Source: Dietzia massiliensis (lineage in GTDB: Bacteria > Actinomycetota > Actinomycetes > Mycobacteriales > Mycobacteriaceae). From it: a stretch of 64,000 nucleotides of DNA. The notes beneath the pieces were generated by a model. That model worked only from the letters and a program-made list of their open reading frames with translations. It was not told the DNA's origin and ran no database searches. Of this stretch, positions 8,120 to 16,820 are shown piece after piece. Made by a program: the position numbers and the translations under genes. Numbering within the stretch: position 1 is the stretch's first letter; each line of letters opens with the position of its first letter. The stretch is from contig NZ_JAHBAV010000009.1 in the NCBI RefSeq assembly GCF_018390595.1, positions 1 to 64,000 of the forward strand, written 5' to 3'.

Positions 8120-9904
8120 ATGCCCACGACCAGGTCCCGATCCGTTCTCGGACCCGATCGCCGCGCGGAGGCGTGGCGCAGGCTGGAGGAGGACACCTTC
8201 GACGTCGTGGTCGTCGGCGGGGGTGTGGTCGGCACGGGCAGTGCGCTGGACGCCGCCACGCGCGGGCTGAACGTGGCGCTCGTCGAGGCCCGCGACTTCG
8301 CGGCGGGGACCTCCTCCCGCAGCTCCAAGATGTTCCACGGCGGGCTGCGCTACCTCGAGCAGCTCGACTTCGGCCTGGTGGCCGAGGCGCTGCACGAGCG
8401 GGAGCTCAGCATGACCCGCCTGGCGCCGCACCTCGTCACCCCGCTGAAGTTCCTCTTCCCCCTGACCCGCCGCTTCTGGGAGCGCCCGTACATGGCCGCC
8501 GGGTTCGTGCTCTACGACGTGATGGGCGGCGCGAAGAGCGTCCCGCCGCAGAAGCACTACAGCCGGGCCGGCGCCCGCCGCGTGGCCCCCGGACTGCGCG
8601 AGGACGCCGTGGTCGGCGGGATCCGCTACTGGGACACCCTCGTCGACGACGCGAGGCACACCCTCACCCTCGCCCGCACCGCCGCCCATCACGGGGCGGT
8701 CGTGGCCAACTCGACACAGGTGATCGGGTACCTCCGCGACGGCGACCGGGTCACCGGCGTGCGCGTCCGCGACGCGGAGACCGGGCGCGAGACCGACGTG
8801 CGTGCCGGGGTCGTGCTCAACGCGGCCGGCGTGTGGACCGATCAGCTGCAGCGGATGCTCGGGGAGGAGGGCGGTTTCACCGTCCGGGCGTCCAAGGGCG
8901 TGCACATCGTCGTGGACCGCGACAGGGTCGACTCGGAGGCGGCGCTGATCCTGCGCACCGAGAAGTCCGTGCTGTTCGTCATCCCGTGGGGCGAGTACTG
9001 GATCATCGGCACCACCGACACCGACTGGCAGCTCGACCTGGCCCACCCGGCGGCCACCGGAGCGGACATCGAGTACATCCTCGGCCACGTCAACTCCGTG
9101 CTCACCACGCCCATTCGCCGCGAGGACGTGCGTGGCGTCTACGCGGGGCTGCGACCGCTGCTGTCGGGCGGCGCGGACTCCACCGCCAAGCTCTCGCGCG
9201 AGCACGCGGTGATGACCGTCGCCCCCGGGGCCGTGGTGGTCGCGGGCGGCAAGTACACGACCTACCGCGTGATGGCCGCTGACGCGGTCGACGCGGCGGT
9301 GGCCGAGCTGGGGGAGCGGGTCGCGGCGGTGCCTCCGTCGACCACCGAGCGGATCCCGCTCCTGGGCGCCGACGGGTATCCGGCGATGGTCAACCGCGCC
9401 GACCGGATCGCCGATCATTACGAGATTCGCGAGGATCAGATGCAGCACCTGCTCGGCCGCTACGGCACGCTGGTCGAGGACGTCCTCGACCTCGCGGCGG
9501 ATCAGCCCGACCTGCTCGATCCCGTTGGCGGGGCCGAGCGCTACCTGCGCGTGGAGATCGTGCACGCCGCGCAGGCCGAGGCCGCGCTGCACCTCGAGGA
9601 CGTCCTGGTCCGCCGCACGCGGATCTCGATGGAGTACCAGCACGGTGGTGTCGACTGCGCGCGCGAGGTCGCCGACCTCATGGCCGGGGTGCTCGGATGG
9701 GGCTCCGACCGCGTCGCTCGCGAGGTGGAGCTCTTCGAGCGGCGGGTCGTCGCCGAGCGGGCGAGCCAGGTGGTGGAGTCCGACGACGAGGCGGACAACT
9801 TTCTCAGGGGTGTGCCCGAGGTCCGGGAGTTCCTGGTGGACGCGGCGTTCGATCCCGCCAGCGCGGAGCCCGTGGTCGAGCACTCGGCCGGCCCTGGGGT
9901 CTGA
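8120..9904 (+). CDS. glpD: Aerobic glycerol-3-phosphate dehydrogenase
   Basis: 594 residues from ATG 8120, chosen because GGAGGG (8107-8112) sits 7 nt upstream; a GTG at 8105 lies inside that ribosome site. FAD-dependent, membrane-peripheral enzyme that oxidises glycerol-3-phosphate to dihydroxyacetone phosphate and passes electrons to quinone. The dinucleotide fold VVVVGGGVVGTGSALDAATRGL, the substrate loop GTSSRSSKMFHGGLRYLEQ, IPWGEYWIIGTTDTDW and GGKYTTYRVMAADAVD are family hallmarks, and the C-terminal helical DAO_C domain is complete. Forms the glycerol-use module with the divergent glpK. It faces accA3 across a large hairpin. Confidence 0.95.
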   Translation: MPTTRSRSVLGPDRRAEAWRRLEEDTFDVVVVGGGVVGTGSALDAATRGLNVALVEARDFAAGTSSRSSKMFHGGLRYLEQLDFGLVAEALHERELSMTRLAPHLVTPLKFLFPLTRRFWERPYMAAGFVLYDVMGGAKSVPPQKHYSRAGARRVAPGLREDAVVGGIRYWDTLVDDARHTLTLARTAAHHGAVVANSTQVIGYLRDGDRVTGVRVRDAETGRETDVRAGVVLNAAGVWTDQLQRMLGEEGGFTVRASKGVHIVVDRDRVDSEAALILRTEKSVLFVIPWGEYWIIGTTDTDWQLDLAHPAATGADIEYILGHVNSVLTTPIRREDVRGVYAGLRPLLSGGADSTAKLSREHAVMTVAPGAVVVAGGKYTTYRVMAADAVDAAVAELGERVAAVPPSTTERIPLLGADGYPAMVNRADRIADHYEIREDQMQHLLGRYGTLVEDVLDLAADQPDLLDPVGGAERYLRVEIVHAAQAEAALHLEDVLVRRTRISMEYQHGGVDCAREVADLMAGVLGWGSDRVAREVELFERRVVAERASQVVESDDEADNFLRGVPEVREFLVDAAFDPASAEPVVEHSAGPGV

Positions 9905-9942
9905 GACCCGCCGACGCCGGGCGGTAGGCCCCACAACCGCGA

Positions 9943-10012
9943 AATCCGCTACTCCGGCCCGGGATCCGCTACGCCTGCAGGGGTAGCGGATCCGTAGGGG
10001 GAGTAGCGGATT
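9943..10012. terminator. Nested hairpin between convergent glpD and accA3
   Basis: Outer arms of 13 bp (9943-9955 and 10000-10012) enclose inner arms of 10 bp (9962-9971 and 9984-9993). The 9-mer ATCCGCTAC occurs four times, twice in each orientation (9944, 9964; inverted at 9983 and 10003). No T tract follows on either strand. Likely a bidirectional terminator or cruciform. Confidence 0.65.
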
Positions 10013-10065
10013 CCGGGGGTGGGTCGTCGACGGCGCGGACGGGTCCCGCCCGCGCCGTCAGCGGA

Positions 10066-11853
10066 TCACTTGATCTCGCAGAGAACCGTGCCCTGGGTGA
10101 CGGGGGCACCGGCGTCCACGGACAGGTCGGTGACGACGCCGTCCTTGTGGGCGGTGACGGGGTTCTCCATCTTCATGGCCTCGAGCACGGCCACGAGCTC
10201 GCCGGCCTTGACCTCCTGGCCCTCGGAGACGGCGACCTTGACGACGGTGCCCTGCATGGGCGCCGACACGGCGTCACCGGACGCGGCCGCACCGGCGGCG
10301 CCGCCGCGGGTCCGGGACTTGGCCCTGCGGCGGACGGTGCCGCCGGCGTGCGAACCACCGAACGCGAGGTCGCCGGGCAGCGAGACCTCGACGCGACGAC
10401 CGTCCACCTCGACGACGACCTTCTTGCGCTCGACGGGCTCGTCATCGTCGGCCGGGGCACCGGTGGGCGTCCACGGCTCGATCGGGTTCTCCCACTCCTC
10501 CTCGATCCACTTGGTGTAGACGTCGAACTTCTTGCCGTCGCCGACGAACGCGGGGTGGGTGACGATGTGCTGGTGGAACGGCAGGACGGTGGCCATGCCC
10601 TCGATCTTGTACTCGGCCAGGGCGCGGGCCGAGCGGGCGAGCGCCTGGTCGCGGTCCTCGCCCCACACGATGAGCTTGGCGAGCATCGAGTCGAACTGGC
10701 CGCCGATGGTGTCGCCCTGCTCGACGCCGGAGTCCATGCGCACGCCCGGGCCGGTGGGCTCGTGGTAGGCGGTGATGGTGCCGGGGGCGGGCAGGAAGTT
10801 GCGGCCCGCGTCCTCGCCGTTGATACGGAACTCGAACGCCACGCCGCGGGGCTCGGGGTCCTCGGTGAACTCGAGCACCTCGCCCTCGGCGATCTTAAAC
10901 TGCTGCAGGACCAGGTCGATGCCCGCGGTCTCCTCGGTGACCGGGTGCTCGACCTGCAGGCGGGTGTTGACCTCGAGGAAGGAGATCGTGTCGCCCTGGA
11001 CCATGTACTCGACAGTGCCGGCACCGTAGTAGCCGGCCTCCTTGCAGATGGCCTTGGCGGAGTCGTGGATGCGCTTGCGCTGCTCGTCGGTGAGGAACGG
11101 CGCCGGGGCCTCCTCGACGAGCTTCTGGAAGCGACGCTGCAGGGTGCAGTCGCGGGTACCGGCGACGATGACGTTGCCGTGCTGGTCGGCGAGGACCTGC
11201 GCCTCGACGTGGCGGGCCTTGTCGAGGTACTGCTCGACGAAGCACTCGCCACGACCGAAGGCGGCGGTGGCCTCACGGGTGGCCGACTCGAAGAGCTCGG
11301 CGACCTCCTCCATCTTGTGGGCGACCTTCATGCCGCGTCCGCCGCCACCGAAGGCGGCCTTGATGGCGATGGGCAGGCCGTACTGCTCGGCGAACTTGAC
11401 GACCTCGTCAGCGTTCGCGACCGGGTCCTTGGTGCCGGCGGCCATGGGGGCGTTGGCCCGCTCTGCGATGTGGCGGGCGGTGACCTTGTCGCCGAGGTCG
11501 CGGATGGCCTGCGGCGGGGGCCCGATCCAGATGAGGCCGGCGTCGATGACGGCCTGCGCGAAGTCGGCGTTCTCGGACAGGAAGCCGTATCCCGGGTGGA
11601 TCGCGTCGGCGCCGGACTTGGCGGCGGCGTCGAGGATCTTGTCGAAGACCAGGTAGGACTCCGCGGAAGTGGTGCCCCCCAGGGCGAAGGCCTCGTCGGC
11701 CAGCTTGACGAACAGGGCGTCGGCGTCGGGCTCGGCGTACACCGCCACGCTGGCCAGGCCGGCGTCCTTCGCCGCGCGGATCACACGGACGGCGATCTCG
11801 CCGCGGTTGGCGACGAGGACCTTGGTGATGTGAGAGCTGGCATGACTGGGCAC
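10066..11853 (-). CDS. accA3: Acyl-CoA carboxylase alpha subunit (biotin carboxylase + BCCP)
   Basis: 595 residues. N-terminal biotin carboxylase ([17 protein letters not shown] at the start; ATP-grasp loop [43 protein letters not shown]) and C-terminal biotin carrier domain with the biotinylation motif EAMKMEN, Lys561. Carboxylates its own biotin with bicarbonate and ATP, then serves AccD-type beta subunits to make malonyl- and methylmalonyl-CoA. GTG 11853 has a strong AGGAGG six bases upstream (11860-11865). Very close to M. tuberculosis AccA3 (Rv3285). The rhodanese gene sseA that lies beside it in M. tuberculosis is absent. Biotin is presumably added by the BirA encoded at 15346. Confidence 0.96.
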   Translation of the reverse strand: MPSHASSHITKVLVANRGEIAVRVIRAAKDAGLASVAVYAEPDADALFVKLADEAFALGGTTSAESYLVFDKILDAAAKSGADAIHPGYGFLSENADFAQAVIDAGLIWIGPPPQAIRDLGDKVTARHIAERANAPMAAGTKDPVANADEVVKFAEQYGLPIAIKAAFGGGGRGMKVAHKMEEVAELFESATREATAAFGRGECFVEQYLDKARHVEAQVLADQHGNVIVAGTRDCTLQRRFQKLVEEAPAPFLTDEQRKRIHDSAKAICKEAGYYGAGTVEYMVQGDTISFLEVNTRLQVEHPVTEETAGIDLVLQQFKIAEGEVLEFTEDPEPRGVAFEFRINGEDAGRNFLPAPGTITAYHEPTGPGVRMDSGVEQGDTIGGQFDSMLAKLIVWGEDRDQALARSARALAEYKIEGMATVLPFHQHIVTHPAFVGDGKKFDVYTKWIEEEWENPIEPWTPTGAPADDDEPVERKKVVVEVDGRRVEVSLPGDLAFGGSHAGGTVRRRAKSRTRGGAAGAAASGDAVSAPMQGTVVKVAVSEGQEVKAGELVAVLEAMKMENPVTAHKDGVVTDLSVDAGAPVTQGTVLCEIK

Positions 11854-12037
11854 TCAGGGCCTCCTGGTGATGGACGTCTTTACTGGCGGTCGGCCGGGAG
11901 GCCCACCGAGTTCTTCCGCAGTCTAATGAGAGGCCTCCCTCATGTGTGGTGTTGGGGTCGGCGGTCCGACCGCCGGGGGCGGACCCCGATGGCCCGTGGC
12001 CGGGGTGACCTGCAGGTTCCGAACGGGGGTGGCGGGG

Positions 12038-12718
12038 TCAGCCGCGCAGCTCGGGGCGCCAGACGCGGTGCGCGTTGATCCCCGCGGCCTCCAGCAGGCG
12101 GCGCAGCAGCGGCAGGCTGAGGCCGATCACGCTCGACGGGTCGCCCTCGATCCGGTCGATGAACCAGCCGCCGAGCGACTCGATCGTGAACGCGCCCGCG
12201 CATTCCAGGGGCTCGCCGGTGCGCAGGTACACGTCGAGGTCGGCGTCGGACGGGGCGCCGAAGTGCACCGTGGTGTCGGAGGTGTCCGAGTCGGAGAAGG
12301 TCACGGCGTAAGGGGCGTCGCCGGCGAGGTCGGCGACGATGAGCGCGTGCCCGGTGAGCAGGACGCCGTGGCGACCGCGCATCTTGTGCCACCGCTCGAG
12401 CGCGCGCTCGTAGGTGTGCGGTTTGCCCTCGAGGCGACCGTCGACCAGCAGCATGGAGTCGCACCCCACGACGATCAGGGTGTCCGCCCCCGCCGACCGC
12501 GCCTCCTCTGCGAGCTGCGCGCCCTCGCGGTGCAGGACATCCTCCGCCTTCGCGCGGGCCAGCTCCTCGACGACCCGCACGTGCGGTGTCCCCGTGGGCA
12601 GTGCAGCCTGGAGCGCGTCCTCGTCGACCTCCGGGTGCCGGACGAGCGGGTCGACACCGGCCTGCTCGAGGATGTGGAGACGGGACGGGGAGGCGGAGGC
12701 GAGGACGAACGCGATCAT
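12038..12718 (-). CDS. maf: Maf-like nucleoside triphosphate pyrophosphatase
   Basis: 226 residues. Starts MIAFVLASASPSRLHILEQAG, the Maf phosphate-binding signature (S-x-S-x-x-R), followed by VVGCDSMLLVDGRLEGKP with the catalytic Asp and FSVxAGAFTIES-like segment CAGAFTIESLGGWFIDRIEGDPSSVIGLSL near the end. Hydrolyses non-canonical or modified NTPs to the monophosphate and pyrophosphate; linked to cell-division control in some bacteria. Same locus as Rv3282. Start at ATG 12718 supported by TACGCT 7 nt upstream, so the mRNA is likely leaderless even though the cupin gene lies just 22 bp upstream on the same strand. Confidence 0.92.
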   Translation of the reverse strand: MIAFVLASASPSRLHILEQAGVDPLVRHPEVDEDALQAALPTGTPHVRVVEELARAKAEDVLHREGAQLAEEARSAGADTLIVVGCDSMLLVDGRLEGKPHTYERALERWHKMRGRHGVLLTGHALIVADLAGDAPYAVTFSDSDTSDTTVHFGAPSDADLDVYLRTGEPLECAGAFTIESLGGWFIDRIEGDPSSVIGLSLPLLRRLLEAAGINAHRVWRPELRG

Positions 12719-12725
12719 GGGCTAG

Positions 12726-12731
12726 AGCGTA
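12726..12731 (-). promoter_or_regulatory. -10 element of leaderless maf
   Basis: TACGCT on the minus strand, 7 nt before ATG 12718. Confidence 0.55.
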
Positions 12732-12740
12732 GCCACGTGC

Positions 12741-13106
12741 TCACGAGCGCGGCAGCAGCATGGTGACGGTCAACGTGGTGGGCTCGAGGGCGCGGACCCT
12801 GTGTCGGAGCTTGGCGGTGAGGTGCACGATCTCGCCGGGGCGCAGGTCGAGGGTGCGGTCCGGCAACCCGAACTCGACGTGGCCGCGCAGCAGCTGCACG
12901 AGGATCGGGTGGAAGGCGGCGTGATCCGCTAGTTCCTGACCCTCGGCGAACTCGAACGCCACGACCTTGGTCGTCTCGTCCTGGTGGATGACGGTGGCGC
13001 CGGGACGGTCCGCCGACGGTTCGGCGCGTCCGATGATCCCCGTGTGATGGGTGGCGGTGCCCTCGTCGGTGCCCGCGCGCCTGCCGTGCTCGCGGTCCTC
13101 GGACAT
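12741..13106 (-). CDS. Small cupin-domain protein
   Basis: 121 residues. The first 35 are polar and disordered-looking; residues 40-120 form one cupin barrel, with motif 1 partly kept (FAEGQELADHAAFHPILVQLLRG: two His of the usual metal set) and motif 2 LRPGEIVHLTAKLRHRVRAL (one His). Such proteins bind a metal and small ligands, often as sensors or isomerases; no reaction can be assigned. GGAGGGGG lies just upstream of ATG 13106. The last base pairs run close to maf, on the same strand, but maf has its own promoter element. Confidence 0.78.
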   Translation of the reverse strand: MSEDREHGRRAGTDEGTATHHTGIIGRAEPSADRPGATVIHQDETTKVVAFEFAEGQELADHAAFHPILVQLLRGHVEFGLPDRTLDLRPGEIVHLTAKLRHRVRALEPTTLTVTMLLPRS

Positions 13107-13188
13107 GCGACCCCCTCCTCGCGCACCGGCACGCCCCCCGGCCGGGCGGCGCCTTCTGCCAGCCTCCCGGCGTGGTCGCCGACGACGG

Positions 13189-13252
13189 CCGCCCCCGCCG
13201 CTGCACTCCCGCGCGCGCGTCGGTGCGGGCGGGAGTGCAGGAGCGGGGGCGG
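13189..13252 (-). terminator. Long hairpin downstream of accD5-accE5
   Basis: 24-bp arms with two adjacent mismatches (13189-13212 and 13229-13252) and a 16-nt loop, in the 238-bp space after accE5. No T tract. Separates the carboxylase operon from the cupin gene. The rest of this space (13107-13188, 13253-13344) shows only GC-rich sequence without a recognisable gene. Confidence 0.6.
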
Positions 13253-13344
13253 CGGTGCGGGGCGCGTGCGGGCGCGGCGGGTGGCCGGGCCCGCGGTGCG
13301 GGGCGACGGGGCGGACCCGGCGCGTGGCGCGCCGGGCCGACCGG

Positions 13345-13590
13345 TCAGTACTGGCGGCGGTTGAGGAACGAGTTGGGGTTGTAGCCGAACGGCGGCCGGA
13401 GCCGGTCCTCGAAGGCGCCCCAGTCGTTCTTGATCCCGGTGTCGTGCCCGCCGTGGGCGGCGTTGCCCTGGGCGGTTGCGAAGACCGCCGCCAGGATGCC
13501 CACCTCGGTGGCCGTTGGGTTACCCCCTTCGACCTCGAAGAACGGCTTCTCGGACTTGTCGGCCCCGTCCTGTTGCTTCTCGGCGGTCAC
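13345..13590 (-). CDS. accE5: Acyl-CoA carboxylase epsilon subunit
   Basis: 81 residues from GTG 13590. Small subunit that bridges and stimulates AccA3-AccD5 in actinobacteria. The recognisable parts are an acidic N-terminal tail ([24 protein letters not shown], the helix that contacts the partner) and the conserved C-terminal end [25 protein letters not shown]. It starts inside the accD5 stop (GTGA overlap, 13587-13590), so the two are translationally coupled. M. tuberculosis AccE5 (Rv3281) is about twice as long; this one lacks the long N-terminal extension and looks like the compact Streptomyces type. Confidence 0.88.
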   Translation of the reverse strand: MTAEKQQDGADKSEKPFFEVEGGNPTATEVGILAAVFATAQGNAAHGGHDTGIKNDWGAFEDRLRPPFGYNPNSFLNRRQY

Positions 13591-15236
13591 AGCGGGATGT
13601 TCCCGTGCTTCTTGGCGGGCACCTCGACTACCTTGCGGTCGAGCAGACGCAGGGCCTGGGCGACCTGCAGGCGGGTGTGCGACGGCGGGATCACCGCGTC
13701 GACGTAGCCGCGCTCGGCGGCGACGTACGGGTTGACGAGGGTGTCCTCGTACTCGGCCTGCAGCTTCAGGCGCAGGGCGTCGACGTCCTCGCCGTTGGCC
13801 GCGGCCTGCTTGAGCTCGTTGCGGTAGACGAACCCGACCGCGCCCGAGGCGCCCATGACGGCGATCTCGGCGGTCGGCCACGCCAGGTTGATGTCCGCGC
13901 CCATGTGCTTGGAACCCATGACGTCGTACGCGCCGCCGTAGGCCTTGCGGGTGATGACGGTGACCTTGCCGACGGTGGCCTCACCGTAGGCGTAGAGGAG
14001 CTTGGCGCCGCGGCGGATGATGCCGTCGAACTCCTGGCCGGTGCCCGGCAGGAAGCCCGGGACGTCGACCAGGGTGAGGATCGGGATGTTGAACGCGTCG
14101 CAGGTGCGGACGAAGCGCGCGGCCTTCTCGGAGGCCTTGATGTCCAGGCAGCCGGCGAACTGGGTCGGCTGGTTGGCCACGACGCCGACGCTGCGGCCCT
14201 CGATGCGGCCGTAGCCGACGATGATGTTCATCGCGTACTGGCCCTGGACCTCCAGGAACTCGCCGTCGTCGACGATGTGCGAGATGACCTCGTGCATATC
14301 GTACGGGCTGTTCGAGGAGTCGGGGATGATCGTGTCGAGCTCGTGGTCCTCGATGGTGAGGTTGTCCTCGATCGCGCCCTCGGCCACGGGGTAGGGCAGT
14401 CGCGGGGCCTCGGCCCGGTTGTTGCTCGGCAGGTACGACAGCAGGTCCTTGACGAAGTCGAGGGCGTCCTGCTCGTCGCTGGCCGTGTAGTGGGAGACGC
14501 CGGACTTGGTCATGTGGGTGGTGGCGCCGCCGAGCTCCTCCTGCGACACCTCCTCGCCGGTGACGGTCTTGATGACGTCGGGGCCGGTGACGAACATCTG
14601 CGAGGTCTTGTCGACCATCACGGTGAAGTCGGTCAGGGCGGGGGAGTACACGTGGCCGCCGGCGGACGGGCCCATGATGAGGGACACCTGCGGGATGACG
14701 CCGGAGGACAGGACGTTGCGGTGGAAGATCTCGCCGTACAGGCCGAGCGAGACGACGCCCTCCTGGATGCGGGCGCCGGCACCGTGGTTGATGCCGATCA
14801 TCGGGCGGCCGGTCTTCAGGGCCAGGTCCATGACCTTGACGATCTTCTCGCCGTAGACCTCACCGAGCGACCCGCCGAAGACGGTGGCGTCCTGGGAGAA
14901 CACGCAGACGCTGCGGCCGTCGATCGTGCCGTAGCCGGTGATGACGCCGTCGCCGAGCGGGCGACGCTCCGCGAGGCCGAAGGTGGTGGCGCGGTGGCGG
15001 GCCAGGGCGTCGATCTCCACGAACGAGCCCGGGTCGAGGAGGTTCTCGATCCGCTCGCGGGCCGTCATCAGGCCCTTCTCGTGGGTCTTGTCCACCGCGG
15101 CCTGCCCCATGGGGGCCCGGGCCTCGTCGAGGCGCCGACGCAGCTCGGACAGCTTCCCGGCGGTGGTGTGGATGTCGGGGGTCGCGGCGTCCGTCTGGAC
15201 GTCGGCGCTCACGTCCGGTTCTGAGGCAGTCGTCAT
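13587..15236 (-). CDS. accD5: Propionyl/acetyl-CoA carboxylase beta subunit
   Basis: 549 residues. Carboxyltransferase that moves the carboxyl group from AccA3-bound biotin to propionyl-CoA (and acetyl-CoA), giving methylmalonyl-CoA for branched lipids. Two crotonase-like halves: the N-half carries [27 protein letters not shown] and [16 protein letters not shown] (first oxyanion Gly-Ala), the C-half carries [28 protein letters not shown] and [18 protein letters not shown] (second oxyanion). The order and overlap with accE5, and divergence from birA, match M. tuberculosis Rv3280-Rv3281. ATG 15236 follows TAGAGT by 8 nt, so it is probably leaderless. Confidence 0.96.
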   Translation of the reverse strand: MTTASEPDVSADVQTDAATPDIHTTAGKLSELRRRLDEARAPMGQAAVDKTHEKGLMTARERIENLLDPGSFVEIDALARHRATTFGLAERRPLGDGVITGYGTIDGRSVCVFSQDATVFGGSLGEVYGEKIVKVMDLALKTGRPMIGINHGAGARIQEGVVSLGLYGEIFHRNVLSSGVIPQVSLIMGPSAGGHVYSPALTDFTVMVDKTSQMFVTGPDVIKTVTGEEVSQEELGGATTHMTKSGVSHYTASDEQDALDFVKDLLSYLPSNNRAEAPRLPYPVAEGAIEDNLTIEDHELDTIIPDSSNSPYDMHEVISHIVDDGEFLEVQGQYAMNIIVGYGRIEGRSVGVVANQPTQFAGCLDIKASEKAARFVRTCDAFNIPILTLVDVPGFLPGTGQEFDGIIRRGAKLLYAYGEATVGKVTVITRKAYGGAYDVMGSKHMGADINLAWPTAEIAVMGASGAVGFVYRNELKQAAANGEDVDALRLKLQAEYEDTLVNPYVAAERGYVDAVIPPSHTRLQVAQALRLLDRKVVEVPAKKHGNIPL

Positions 15237-15244
15237 GTTGCAAG

Positions 15245-15250
15245 ACTCTA
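15245..15250 (-). promoter_or_regulatory. -10 element of leaderless accD5
   Basis: TAGAGT on the minus strand, 8 nt before ATG 15236. Confidence 0.5.
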
Positions 15251-15332
15251 ACTAGTCACCGCGCCCCGTGGCGACGTGACCCGGCCAACGTCCCCCGCCA
15301 GACGGCGCGCGCCCCGTGTCGGAGCGGGCACA

Positions 15333-15338
15333 TACCCT
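15333..15338 (+). promoter_or_regulatory. -10 element of leaderless birA
   Basis: TACCCT ends 7 nt before GTG 15346 and selects that start over GTG 15316. Confidence 0.6.
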
Positions 15339-15345
15339 GGGGGTC

Positions 15346-16224
15346 GTGCACTCAGACACCGGTACGGAGACGCCGCCCGCGCTGGACGCCGACGCGCTCC
15401 GTCGCGCCCTGGTGGAGGGACCGTACGCCCCTTACTCCTCACTCGAGGTGGTCGAGGACATCGGCTCGACAAACGCCGAACTCCTCGCCCGCGCGGCCGC
15501 GGGCGCGCCCGACCGCAGTGTCCTGCTGGCCGAGCACCAGACGTCGGGGCGTGGCCGGCTCGGCCGCGTGTGGACCGCCCCGCCCCGCACGCAGGTCGCC
15601 GTCAGCGTCCTACTGCGACCGGGTGCGGTCTCGCCGACGCTCTTCGGGTGGCTGCCGCTGGTCACCGGCCTGGCGATCCGCGACGGGCTCCGCGAGGCCG
15701 GCGGTGTGGACGCCACCTTGAAGTGGCCCAACGACGTCCTGGTCGACGGCCGGAAGATCGCCGGGATCCTCGCCGAGGTGACCACGGTCCCCGCCGGGGG
15801 CGACTACTCCGTGCGCCTGCCCGCCATCGTGGTGGGCGTCGGGATCAACGTGTCCCTCACGCAGGCGCAACTGCCCGTACCGCACGCCACCTCGCTCGCG
15901 TTGGCCGGCGGATCGGTCGACCGCGACCGCCTCGCGCGATCCGTGCTGGAGGCGCTGGCCCTTCGCCACGGCCAGTGGCGCGAGTGTGAACGCGGGAGCG
16001 GATCGACCATCTCGGACACGCTCATGACGACCTACTCCGAGGCCTGCTCCACCATCGGCGCCGACGTGAGGGTCGAGCTGCCCGGGGACATCGTGCGGAC
16101 CGGGCGAGCCGACCGGGTCGACCGAGACGGCCGCCTCGTCGTCGTCGACACCGACGGCGAGTTCCCCGTGGCCGCGGGCGACGTCACCCACGTTCGCGGC
16201 GTCGGCGGTCGGTGGGGCGGCTGA
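15346..16224 (+). CDS. birA: Biotin-[acetyl-CoA-carboxylase] ligase
   Basis: 292 residues from GTG 15346. Activates biotin to biotinyl-AMP and attaches it to carrier lysines, here presumably Lys561 of AccA3 and Lys37 of the small biotinyl protein at 53916. Catalytic core: DIGSTNAELL, the biotinyl-AMP loop TSGRGRLGRVWTAP (GRGRxGR signature), KWPNDVLVDGRKIAGILAEV and the C-terminal SH3-like domain with FPVAAGDVTHVR. No N-terminal winged-helix domain precedes the core, so it is a monofunctional ligase and not a repressor. Divergent from accD5; same arrangement as Rv3279c. Confidence 0.94.
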   Translation: MHSDTGTETPPALDADALRRALVEGPYAPYSSLEVVEDIGSTNAELLARAAAGAPDRSVLLAEHQTSGRGRLGRVWTAPPRTQVAVSVLLRPGAVSPTLFGWLPLVTGLAIRDGLREAGGVDATLKWPNDVLVDGRKIAGILAEVTTVPAGGDYSVRLPAIVVGVGINVSLTQAQLPVPHATSLALAGGSVDRDRLARSVLEALALRHGQWRECERGSGSTISDTLMTTYSEACSTIGADVRVELPGDIVRTGRADRVDRDGRLVVVDTDGEFPVAAGDVTHVRGVGGRWGG

Positions 16225-16227
16225 GCC

Positions 16228-16791
16228 GTGGGTTTCGTCCGATCGGTCCTCGCGCCGGGGGAGACGCTCATCGTCCACACCCACCCGCACTGGCGCGCGC
16301 TCATCAGACCCGCGCTCGTCACCCTCGTCGGCGCCGGGCTCGCCGGTATCGCCGGCGGCTTCATCGAGGTCCAGGTCGTCCACGCCGGGGACCGGACCGC
16401 CACCTGGGCGATGGTCGCGGTGCTGTTCTCGCTCGTCGTCCTCCGGTTCGCCCTCTGGCCGCTGATCCGCTGGGCGCGCACGGACCTCGTCGTCACCGAC
16501 GAGCGCGTGCTCTATCGCCCGGCCGGCTCCAACCGGCGGTGCGTGGACGTGCCGCTGCGCCGCATCAGCGCCGTCCGCTTCCGCCACACCCTCGCCGACC
16601 GCGCCCTGGGCACGGGCTGCCTCATCCTCGAACTGGGGCACTTCCCGCCCATCGAGATCGACCACGTGCCCGACGTGGCCCGCGTCCACGCCGCCGTCTA
16701 CGACGAGCTCCTCCGGCTGCCCCCGCCACCGCCGCCCGCCCCGATACCGGCGGCGCCGCGCTCGCGCTGGGGCCTGCCGGGGCGGCGCTGA
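16228..16791 (+). CDS. PH-domain membrane protein (Rv3278 type)
   Basis: 187 residues, GTG start 3 nt after the birA stop. Two hydrophobic helices (about residues 27-50 and 60-84) are followed by a bacterial pleckstrin-homology-like domain (DUF304/bPH2): DLVVTDERVLYRPAG, VPLRRISAVRFRHTLADRALGTGCLIL, ending FPPIEIDHVPDVARVHAAVYDELLRL, then a proline-rich tail. Inner-membrane protein of unknown function, conserved beside birA and purK in mycolic-acid bacteria. Probably co-transcribed with birA. Confidence 0.85.
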   Translation: MGFVRSVLAPGETLIVHTHPHWRALIRPALVTLVGAGLAGIAGGFIEVQVVHAGDRTATWAMVAVLFSLVVLRFALWPLIRWARTDLVVTDERVLYRPAGSNRRCVDVPLRRISAVRFRHTLADRALGTGCLILELGHFPPIEIDHVPDVARVHAAVYDELLRLPPPPPPAPIPAAPRSRWGLPGRR

Positions 16792-16807
16792 CACCCGGGC
16801 GGCGTGA

Positions 16808-16813
16808 GACGAT
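16808..16813 (+). promoter_or_regulatory. Weak -10-like element before purK
   Basis: GACGAT, 7 nt before GTG 16821. Only the A2 and T6 positions match the pattern, so it is tentative. Confidence 0.3.
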
Positions 16814-16820
16814 GGGCGGC

